From NCBI GenBank assembly GCA_004431415.1, contig QPMI01000520.1, positions 124,001-188,000 of the forward strand: DNA of 64,000 nt, written 5' to 3'. Below are positions 52,752 to 61,152 of this stretch, in pieces (positions within the stretch are counted from its first letter, which is position 1; every line of letters begins with the position of its first letter). The notes beneath the pieces were generated by a model. That model made no database searches. It saw only the letters and a list, made by a program, of their open reading frames with translations, and was not told the origin of the DNA. This stretch comes from Cyanophora paradoxa. Lineage: Eukaryota > Glaucocystophyceae > Cyanophorales > Cyanophoraceae. The translations under genes and the position numbers were made by a program.

Positions 52752-55299
52752 GGGTGGAGGAGAGGGCGGCGAGGAGGTTCTCGGCGGGGCGGCGGGGGCG
52801 GAGGGGCGCCCCCGCCGCCCTCCTCGAGGCTGAGGCCGAGGAGGTCGTGGTGCGGCTCGTGCGCGGCGGCGGCCTCGGGCGCCTCGGGCTCGTCCAGCAG
52901 CGCGGCCCGGGGCAGCGCCCGCGAGGAGCTCGGCGGCGACTCGAGGCTCGCCAGCGCCGCCTCTGCCCGATGGTGGTCCCCCGTCGAGCCCCGCATCCGC
53001 CGCCGCCCCGGCGAGGGCGCCGGCAGCCCCGGCGAGCCCGGCGGCTCCTGCTGCTGCGGAGGCGGCTGTGGGCGCGGCTGCCGCTGCGAGCCGAGGCCTC
53101 CCAGCAGGTCGCCCTCCCCGTGCGGGTCCTCCTCGTCCCTGTGCGCGCCCGGCGCCGGGCCCGGCGTCGCCGGCGCCGCCGGCTGCCCGCCCCGCCCCCG
53201 CCTCCGAGGAGATCGTGCAGCAGGTCGGCGTTCGAGTACCCGCCGCCCGTCGGACCCGTCGGCGTCGTCGGCTGCAGCGCCGCCGCGGCCGGGCCGAGGG
53301 CCGCCGGCAGCGGCTGCAGCACCGCCGGCGGGGCCCCATCTGGAGGGCCGCCAGCCCGGCCGGCGCGGCGGCCGCCAGCCCCGCCATGGGCAGCGGCCCG
53401 CCCGCCATGGGCCCGTGGGGCGAGACCATCGGGGCGGGCTAGCCGCCGGGCCCGCCGTCGGGTGGTGCGGGCCGCGGAACGCCGCCTCGGCCCTCGCCCG
53501 CTGCGAAAGAGCGGTGAGAAGCGGGGCGGAGGCGAGGGGAGGGTGCGGGCGGGGGCAGAGGGCGCCTGCTCCTCCATGGCGCGGCGGCGGGCCTCAACGT
53601 GGGCGTCGGCGGCGTGCGCGGGGATCTGCTCCGCCGAGGGCGCCCGCCGGTGGTGCGCCGGAGACTCCGCCGGGCTGCCCCGCGGCCCGCCCCAGAGGCC
53701 GAGGTCGGGGAAGGAGCCCGAGGGGGGTATGCCGGCCTCGAGGCTGGGCCCCGTCGGGGGCGTCGCGGAGCGGGTGCCGGCGGCGCGGAGGGCGCCCGGG
53801 CCGTCCAGGAGCTGGGCGAAGGCGGAGGCGCCGTGGGGGGAGGGCGAGGGCGAGGGCGAGGGGGAGGGGGCGGGCTGGGCGAGGCCGGGGTGCGGGCGGG
53901 CGGGGAGCTCGCCGGCGTAGAGGTCGCCGAAGACGACCTCCTTGGCCTGCGCCAGGGGCGCGTCCCCCGAGGCCGGCCCGCACCCCCCGAACACCAGCAG
54001 CTGCTGCCGCCCCTCCCGCTCCACCAGCACGCCCGCCTGCCCGTGCCGCGGCGAGGGCGTGCTCCCCTGCGCCGGCGCCGCCACCCAGCAGAGCGTGTCC
54101 AGGTCCAGCATCCGCGAGTCGTTCATGTACTGCTGGCCCCCGAAGCCCCCGAAGAGCAGCAGCCGCCGCCCCGCCAGCGCCGCCGCCTGGCCCCAGCGCC
54201 CGGCCGGCACCGCCCCCGTCGCCGGCGCCTGCCTCCACGAGAGGCTCGCTGCCCGCCGGCGTCAGGTGGCGGGGAGAAGTGCGAGGGACGAGCGGGGTAC
54301 GGACCGCTGTCGAAGAGCCAGACGTCCTGGTACCAGCGGGGGGCGTTGCCCGGGAGGACGCCGTACCCCCCGAAGATGACGAGCTGGCGGGTGCCCGGCT
54401 CGCTGACGGCGCTGTGCATGCAGCGGGGCGGCGGCACGGGGCCCGTCGCCGCGTCGAGGCGCGTCCACGTCCACCCGCTCGCTGCGCACACCGCTCGGGG
54501 CGGGGAGGGGCGGGGAGGGGCGGGGAGGGGCCCGGGCCGCACGGTCGAGGAGGTACGTGTCGTTATTGTAGACGTGCTGCGCGTCCAGACCTGCCCCCGC
54601 CGCCGGTCGCGACCCACAGCCCCGCGGGGCGCCGGGCCGGCCCCGCCCTGCGCGCACCGCCGAAGACCAGGACCTTCCCGTCGAGGAGCGTCGCGGAGTG
54701 ACCCCAGCGCGGCGACGGCGCCACTCCGCTCATCGGCACCAGCTTCCACTCGCGCGTCACTGCGCGTCGCCCCGCGCGTCGGCGCCTCTGAGCTCGCGCA
54801 GCCGCGCGGGCGGAGCCCACCGGTGTTCAGAATGTGCACCGCGTTGGAGTAGCCGCCGTGAGGTCCGCCGTACCCGCCTGTGGCGACGCTGAGGCACGCA
54901 CACGTTTGGATCGCGCGAGGCCGGGCGCCGCTCACCGAAATGAACGATCTGGCCGTTGGGGAGGGCGACCACGGCCGCGCCGGCGCGGGCCCCGGGCGAG
55001 GATCCCGTGGTTTGCATCTTCTCCCAGTGCCATCGCCCTGCACAGCCCGAGCGCGCGTGCCGTTGGCGCCCGGCAGTGCGCGGGGAGGCGGATCATGGGC
55101 ACCGAGATCCAGGCTGTAGGCGTCGTCCATGTAGCGTGCATCGTTGATGCCGCCCAAGACATACACCCGGTCGTTGATTCGCGCCACGCCCGCCTGGGAA
55201 GAAACAGGCTCGGGTGTAATGGAAGCGCGCGGACCGGAACCGCACCTTGGATCGCGGCGCGGGCGCCTCCCCGCTCGTTTGGAGCTTCCTCCACAGCAT
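50832..55299 (-). CDS. Kelch-repeat / DLL-rich linker / TKL kinase / RING protein (may be one fused gene or two genes)
   Basis: From ATG 55299: Kelch repeats WRKLQTSGEAPAPR..INDRVYVLGGINDARYMDDA; GSSPGARAGAAVVALPNGQI; PMSGVAPSPRWGHSATLLDG KVLVFGG; PPPRCMHSAVSEPGTRQLVI FGGYG; and AGRWGQAAALAGRRLLLFGG FGG. Next a disordered linker with repeated D/N-L-L motifs (SNADLLHDLL, GEGDLLGGLG, HHDLLGLSLEE) and (CAG)19. TKL kinase: [111 protein letters not shown]. The C-terminal RING is EVALHPCGHAVLCARDAENL with CPMC. Stop TGA 50832-50834. Kinase residues (K, HRD, DFG) are intact. A TAG followed by ATG (about 53430-53445, frame MVSPHGPMAGGPLPMAGL) leaves a two-gene reading possible. Confidence 0.75.
52694..52750. 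repeat. (CTG)19 on plus / (CAG)19 on the coding strand
   Basis: An uninterrupted 57-nt triplet run lies inside the linker of the Kelch/kinase gene. It codes poly-Gln in the frame that joins the kinase, and poly-Ser or poly-Ala in the other two. Its length is likely polymorphic. Confidence 0.92.
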
Positions 55300-55779
55300 C
55301 GCGGCTGAGCCGTGAGGCGACGCCGTCGTCCGAGCGGTTCTCTGCTGCGCGAGCTCTCTGCTGCGCGAGCCGCGCCGACCGCGGCTCCTTCGGCTTCGGT
55401 GCGCGCTATTCGATCACTCAGACACCCCGCAGCTCGCTTCGCTTCAACGGGAGCCCAACATCTTTTGAGCCGTGTACCCCGACAGCGACCCGTCACCCGG
55501 GAGTGCGGCAGGTGAGCTCCATGCGCGTGTCTTGGGGTGCTAGGCGAGATGGGCGGTATCGTCAGGGGCGGTTTAGCTTCTCGGGTGGGCGCAGCGCCGA
55601 GGCACAACGGACGTTGAGCGTGGCCGCGCGGGGTCATTTCTGTGCCTAGCGCGTAACTTTTGGTCGCCGCCGTCTTTGTCCGCTTCCTCCGAGCCGAGAG
55701 TGCAGTCCGGCGGATACGGCGCTGCCGTCTCGCGGACGCTGACCAAGCTGTTCGCTTTGAAGGCAAAGTGCCCGGCACC
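55300..55779. promoter_or_regulatory. 480-bp divergent promoter region
   Basis: Between the Kelch start (-) and the EF-hand gene (+). Contains a short duplication, CTCTGCTGCGCGAG (55342-55365). A first exon for either gene may lie here. Otherwise nothing supported. Confidence 0.35.
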
Positions 55780-56381
55780 ATGTCGTACTACGGTGAGTAC
55801 CCGCCGCGCTGCGCCGGCCGCCGCTAACACCCGCCGCTGCAGGGCCGATGACAACGTGAGCGGCCAGCGCCGGGCCCGTCGCCCGGCCGTCGTCGCTGAC
55901 CACCGCGCAGCTACACAATCGGCGGTGCCTCGCCGGGGTCGCCGAACGCCGTGCAGGCGGCGCCCTTGCCGGCCGTCAACACATATCAGCCCGTGGCGGC
56001 ACCGCCTCCGCCGCAGGCGCCGCAGTACAATGGCTACTACAACGAGGCGCGCTGCGCGTGGCCTCGTGATGCGGCGGCTGCGGGTGACGGGGCGGGGGCG
56101 GCGCGGGGCGCAGGTGCACACGGCGCAGGTGAATCCGATGAAGCAGTTCTACAGCTACGACCACGGCCAGGTGGTTTACGCGGATGTTCCCATCAACCCG
56201 ACCCGCACCGCGCCGCCCCCGGACCAGCCCGGCACGTACAGCGGACCGGCGAGCCCCATCTTCGAGGCACAGCCGGCGCCGGCGGACCTCGCAGTGGCTT
56301 CCAAGGGGCAGAAGATTACCGTAGGGTTCGACTGCATGGTTTCCGAGTGCGGGAAGCCGATGTACAGGTGAACAGACCCCA

Positions 56382-56417
<36 letters not shown>

Positions 56418-57352
56418 GTCGCTCTCGCCGTCGCTGCCCGCCCATGACACCGCCACGCCCCGCGCCGCGCCTGCGCCCCCAGGTTCTACTGGGACGTGTG
56501 CGTACCCCCTCCGGGCCGCGCGCGCGGGGAGAGGCGGCGCGTCACGCCCGGGGCGGGGCGGGGCGCAGGAAGGAGGTTTGCGGGAGGGACGACTACTGCA
56601 AGGAGCACCTACCCGAGGAGGTCCTCGCCTTCGACAAGAACCACAACGGCCGCTTCTCCATCCGCGAGTACTCCGACATGGCCCGCCCCCGCGCCCCCTG
56701 CGCCGGTGCCCGCGTGACCGAGCGGGCGCAGATGTGCGAGGGGACGCGGCTGTACAACTACTACATGCAGAACCAGGGCGCCATGTCCGACCAGGAGAAG
56801 GTCGCCAAGGGGATCCCCATCTTGAAGGCCGGCGACCTCAAATTCCTCGACGGCGACCAGGACCACAAGATCGTGCGCCCGCGCCCGTGCACCCTTTCCC
56901 CCGCCGGACGCCGCGCTGACCCGCCGTCCCGTGCCTGCAGTGCCCCAGCGAATTCGGTGCGGGGTGCCTCTGGCCTCGGCGCACGTGGGCGCGCGGGTGA
57001 CGTGCGGGGGCGGGCAGAGACGTGGTTCGTGCAGAACTACGAGCTGGTGAAGGTGGACCCGACGGACCCGATCATCCGCTCGATGCACCGCCAGCTGGAC
57101 GAGGCGGCGCAGGCCGCCCCCGAGGAGCCCGACGCCCTCGAGGCCGAGGACGCCCTCGCCTCCCCCGACCCCTGCGCCACCGCCTCCGACGCCCCCGCCG
57201 CCCCCGCCCCCTCCGACGTCCGCCGCTCCTCCCCTCTCCGCGGCGCCTGGAACAATTTCGTTCCCTCTGACGCGCTCCTGAACCCGCAGGAGGACGGCGC
57301 GGCCGCCGAGCTCGCGTACGCGGACGAGGACGCCGAGCTCTTCTTCCTGTAG
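55780..57352 (+). CDS. EF-hand calcium-binding protein, two hands, unknown family
   Basis: ATG 55780 MSYYGPMTTYTIGGASPG after two small introns, then a Pro/Tyr/Gln-rich part (VNTYQPVAAPPPPQAPQYNG). A GC-AG intron (NE/VHTAQ) leads to VNPMKQFYSYDHGQVVYADV, QKITVGFDCMVSECGKPMYR FYWD and CGRDDYCKEHLPEEVLAF. EF-hand 1 is DKNHNGRFSIREY (loop D-N-N-G-F-S-E, canonical). Next MCEGTRLYNYYMQNQGAMSD, then EF-hand 2 DGDQDHKICPSEF (loop D-D-D-H-C-E), assembled across an intron; ETWFVQNYELVKVDPTDPII RSMHRQLDEA follows. The tail is acidic and ends YADEDAELFFL, TAG 57350-57352. Cys pairs (SECGK, VCGRDDYCK) may bind a metal. Ca2+-dependent signalling is inferred. The M/MCEGT join also uses a GC donor. Confidence 0.72.
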
Positions 57353-57611
57353 GCTGCAGCGGCCACGCGCGAGGGCAACGCAGTGTGTCTCTAATTAATG
57401 AGTTCGCGATGAGAGATGGCGGGCTAGCAAGCAAGCCGCGAGCTTGAACTCTAGCCGCGGCTTTAAGCCGATCGGCCGGTCGGGTACACGACCTCTGTCG
57501 CTGTAGCGTCCGACGGTCGAAGCCGGCCGATCGAAAGAACCGGCCGTCAGCGAATACAAACGCTACGGTCTTTAGAAGTAAAACAACGCCAGTAACCTCG
57601 CATCTGTCAGC
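57353..57611. promoter_or_regulatory. Intergenic region with 11-bp inverted repeat
   Basis: CGATCGGCCGG (57469-57479) and CCGGCCGATCG (57523-57533) are perfectly complementary, with a 43-nt loop. They lie in the spacer upstream of the RRM gene. No RNA gene family recognised. Confidence 0.6.
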
Positions 57612-59174
57612 ATGGGTCGCGGCGGCGGGATGGGGGCAGGAGGAAAGGGTCCCGACACGCTCTACATTAGCTTACTGGTGCGCTCAAAGCGCCGATGAGC
57701 TTCCTTGGTCCCTTGCGCTGGCTCCATGCATCGCGCCTGACGCCGTTCTTCGCCAGCCGCCCGAATATCTGGAAGATCAACGTGCGTTCGAGCGATCGTC
57801 CGATTCGCTTCGAAATCGGGTTTCTATGAAAGCCCCTCATGCCCCAATCCCGCAGTACAACAGGAGTTCCAGCGAGCCGGTGTGACAAACTATGCGCATA
57901 TGAACCTGAAGAGAACATCGGACGGTCGCTCGCGAGGTGCGGAGCCGTGGCGTAGCTCGGCGCGGCGCGCCTGATGCCCGCCGTCGGGAAGGCTTCATGT
58001 TCCTGGAGTTCGAGCGCAACGAGGACGCGGAGGACGCACGACAGAAGCTCACGAGCCTGCAGATCAACGGGAAGCCGATCAGCGTGCAGTGGGCAGAGTT
58101 CCAGAGGGTGCGGCTGCGCGAGCCTCTGCCTTGCGCCCGCTGCTTCTGACATCCGCTGGCGGCGCGCAGTTAGACGAAGAGGTGATGAGCAAAGTGCGGG
58201 CGATCTTCGTTAGCGGGCTCCCCGGCAGCACGACAGACGAGGACATGAGGACGCTGTTCGGGCAGTACGGCCCCCTGGAGCGAGTGCGCGGGCCCCCGTC
58301 GACCCCGCGGGCCGCCGCCGGGGCCGCCAACGCGGTGGGGCGCAGGTGACGGTGCCGCGCAAGTTCGAGGACGCGACGCAGGCGAAGGGCTTTGCCTTCC
58401 TCGACTTCCAGGTCCCTCCCCCCGAGCGCCCCGCGCCAGCGCCCGCGGCTTACGGCGCGGCGGCGCAGCGGAGAGAGGACGCGCTGGAGGCGATCAAGCA
58501 CTTGAACGGGAGCGTGTTCCGGAACTACCGCATAGCGGTGGAGCTCGCGCGACCCGACGGCAAGAAGGGCCAGGAGCGGCGCTCCGGCGGCCCGCCCGGC
58601 GAGCGCCTCCCCAACCGCGGGCCGCCCCCGCCGCGGGACCGCTACGGCGGGGACTACGGGCGCGACCGGGACCGGTACGGGGACCGGGACAGGGAGCGGG
58701 ACCGCTACGGGGACCGGGACGCGCGGGGCCCGCCGCGGATGGGCCCGCTGGGCCTCACGGAGGCGGAGATGATCGTGGCGGTGGAGCTGGAGCACGCGCT
58801 GCTGCAGAAGGCGGCGGCGGGGCTCGGCATCACGGGGCCCCTCCCCGCCATGCTCAACACCGGCAGCTTCGCCCAGCTCCTCAACCCCGCCCTCTCCATG
58901 ATGGCCCGCCCCGCCCCGCCCCCGTCCCTCCGCCCCCCGCGCCCTCTCTCCTCGCCCCTGACGCATCGCGCAGCCCGGCCACATGGCCGCCGCCCCCGCC
59001 GCCGCCTTCGGCTACGGCCCCGCCGGCTTCGGCGCCGCTGCGGTCGGCGCTCTGTTCGGCGGCGCGCAGGCCGGCCCGGCAGGCGGCGGCATGGGAGGCA
59101 TCGTCGTCCCGCCCAGCGCCGGCGGGCCCGTCCGCCCCCCGCACGCCGGCGGCGCCCGCTTCGCGCCCTACTAG
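57612..59174 (+). CDS. Two-RRM RNA-binding protein (RBPMS/couch-potato or U2B''-like type)
   Basis: ATG 57612 gives MGRGGGMGAGGKGPDTLYIS LL (RNP2 of RRM1). A GT-AG intron leads to PPEYLEDQ, and later KGFMFLEFERNEDAEDARQK (RNP1) and LQINGKPISVQWAE complete RRM1. RRM2: VRAIFVSGLPGSTTDEDMRT LFGQYGPLE (RNP2), VTVPRKFEDATQAKGFAFLD FQ (RNP1 KGFAFLDF), then REDALEAIKHLNGSVFRNYR IAVELARPDG. After it comes an Arg/Asp/Tyr-rich region with repeated RDRYGDRD (spliceosome-like RD/RGG), a helix TEAEMIVAVELEHALLQKAA and a Gly/Ala-rich C-terminus ending GARFAPY, TAG 59172-59174. Expected to bind pre-mRNA or mRNA; targets unknown. Confidence 0.85.
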
Positions 59175-59440
59175 CTCTGAAGCCCATGTCCTCCCTCTAG
59201 ACCCTCGCGTTCGCCGCAAGCCCAGTGCTTGTCTCGCATGTTGAAGCACTCGCTATTGAAGTTGCAGAAGGGCGGGGATCATCGGATGATCGACCTTCTG
59301 GCTGTGCCCTTCCTGATGGCCCCCAGATGGTCCCCTGCGCTCACTCGGCCCTCTACCCCGGACCCCTGGCAGAATTCCAGGCACCCGGGAAATTGGCAAA
59401 TTGGCAATGCCAATTTGCCAGAGGCATTGGCAAATTGGAA
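59175..59440. promoter_or_regulatory. Intergenic region with 27-nt palindrome
   Basis: Same-strand spacer between the RRM gene and the next plus-strand gene. It carries TTGGCAA-type repeats centred on a near-perfect dyad at 59394-59420. Confidence 0.55.
59394..59420. repeat. 27-nt dyad TGGCAAATTGGCA-A-TGCCAATTTGCCA
   Basis: Two 13-bp arms are perfectly inverted about a single central A. A further TTGGCAAATTGGAAATGC copy follows at 59428. The dyad lies 21 bp before the ATG at 59441, a position where it could act as an operator-like site or a 5' UTR hairpin. Confidence 0.9.
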
Positions 59441-61040
59441 ATGCAGGGTAGCGCGATGCCCGAACCGCCGCCGGCCGCGGCCGCTTCCTGCTGCTCAGCG
59501 TTCGCAGCTGTCGCATTGGGCTGGTCCGGCGCACGCTTCTATGCCGGCGCTCGTATACGCCCCGATCCGAGCGCGAGCGCTTGGCGGCGCTGCCAGGTGG
59601 CTCCGGCCGCCGCAAGCGCACGCCACGGTGCCGCGGTGGCTGCGGAGCTGACGCAGGACGACCGCAAGCTGCTGGAGGCGCTCGCTGTTGTCGAACGGCC
59701 GCCGCGTGCCCTGCGCGAGCGCGCTTTCAAGGCGAGCCTGCCGACGTCCCCGCAAGCGGCGCGGCTGGTCCTCCTGGAACGCGGCCTCTGGACCCCCCGC
59801 GGCTGCGCCGCCGCTGCTGCGGAGGCCGCTGCGCGCGCCGACGCCCGCTCCTTCCTCCGCGCCACATCGCCGGTGCCGTGCCCCGCTGCCCAGGGCGCGC
59901 TAGCGAGACGCGCCGCGCGCGCTCACGTCGCCCCGCGGGCCGCGCAGTTCAGCGGGGCGGCGTTGGACGAGGCGGGGCGACTCGCGGGGCGGCTGCATGC
60001 GCGGGCGGGCGGCTCGGGCTCGGAGTCGGCGTGGGCGGGCGGCGGGGTCGACCTGCGCGGGCTCGCGGCGCACGCGATGGACCACTACGCGCGCGGCCGC
60101 TGCGACGACGCCCTCGCAGCGGCGGCCGACGAGGCCGCCCGCCCTTGGCTCCTCCTCCTCCTCGCCGACGCCGCCGACGCCGTCCCGCCCGGTGCGCGCC
60201 CCGCCCCGGCCGGCCTGCGGCTGCCCTCTGGATGCCTCGAGCCTGCCGGGCCCCGCAGGGTCCCTGGTCGACGAGACCACGAGCATGCGCGGCGAGGTGC
60301 GGGGACCCGCCCCTCTCACACCCGATCCGGTCCGATCCGACCCGACCGCAGTCTCTGTATCTCCCCGCTGGCCTCGTCCCGATGCTGCCCCTCGCCCTCG
60401 CCGAGGCCGCGGCCCTCTCCCCCGACCGCCCCTCCAACCCGGTGCCCCTCTCCACCCCGCCGCCCCCTCCCTGCAACAGCTGAGGCCTGCTGCCCGCAGG
60501 CGCTGTGCATCGCGCTCCCCGCGTTCGAGGGGGAGGCCCCTCCCGGGGCCGTGTTCCGGTGCACCGCGGGGCGCCTCCGCCGCCACTCCTTCGACGGGGT
60601 CGACGCCGCCCTCGCCGCCCCCGCCCCGGCCCTCGCCCCCGACCTCCTCTTCGCCCTCGCCGCCGCCCCGCGCCTCCCCCCGACCCCCGCCCGCCTCGCC
60701 CCCCCGCCTCCCCTCCGGCCGCTCCTCGCTTCCGACGTACCCCCCGACATCCGGCCCCCGCCCCCGGGTCCGCCCGCCCGCCCTCTCCGCCCTCCTCGCG
60801 GCCGCCTCGCGCGCGGCACTCGCGGCGGCCGAAGAGGCGCGGGTGGCTCTGCCTGCGAGCCGGCGGTGGGACGCGCGGCGGAGGCGGCCGCTGACGGGGC
60901 CGCTGCGGCGGCGGCTGGACCTGGTCGCCCACCAGCAGCTCGCGGCGGCCCTCGCCGGGGCCGAGCCGCCCTACGACGCCGCCGCCCTCGCCGCCGAGGC
61001 CGCCGCCGTCGAGCGCCGCTGCGCCCTCGCCCCGCGCTAG
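59441..61040 (+). CDS. Unknown Ala-rich protein
   Basis: The ATG at 59441 (MQGSAMPEPPPAAAASCCSA) may encode a targeting leader. The clearest coding block is LTQDDRKLLEALAVVERPPR then ALRERAFKASLPTSPQAARL VLLERGLWTPRGC. Later blocks are WAGGGVDLRGLAAHAMDHYA RGRCDDALAAAADEAARPWL, SLVDETTSMRGE, ALCIALPAFEGEAPPGAVFR CTAGRLRRHSFDGVDAAL, and a last helix-rich exon RRPLTGPLRRRLDLVAHQQL, ending VERRCALAPR, TAG 61038-61040. No domain recognised. Introns look like GTGCGCGCC..CAG (around 60192-60258) and GTGCGG..CAG (around 60297-60500). Confidence 0.5.
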
Positions 61041-61152
61041 CCCCCTCGAGTTCTCGACATCGTCTAATTTGAAAGAAAGGAGCTTTACACGTGCACACAG
61101 TGTGCGAGCGCGCCGGCAGCTAGGGGCCCGGGCGGCGGGGCGGGGCCGGCGG
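61041..61152. other. Convergent 3' spacer
   Basis: A 112-bp lower-GC stretch (CATCGTCTAATTTGAAAGAAAGG). No feature. Confidence 0.4.

Noticed and set aside
52429-54210. A single 593-codon minus-strand frame across Kelch and linker
   Set aside because: In 75-80% GC DNA stop codons are rare, so long open frames are weak evidence. The frame clearly leaves the kinase reading frame, and introns with CAG acceptors interrupt it.
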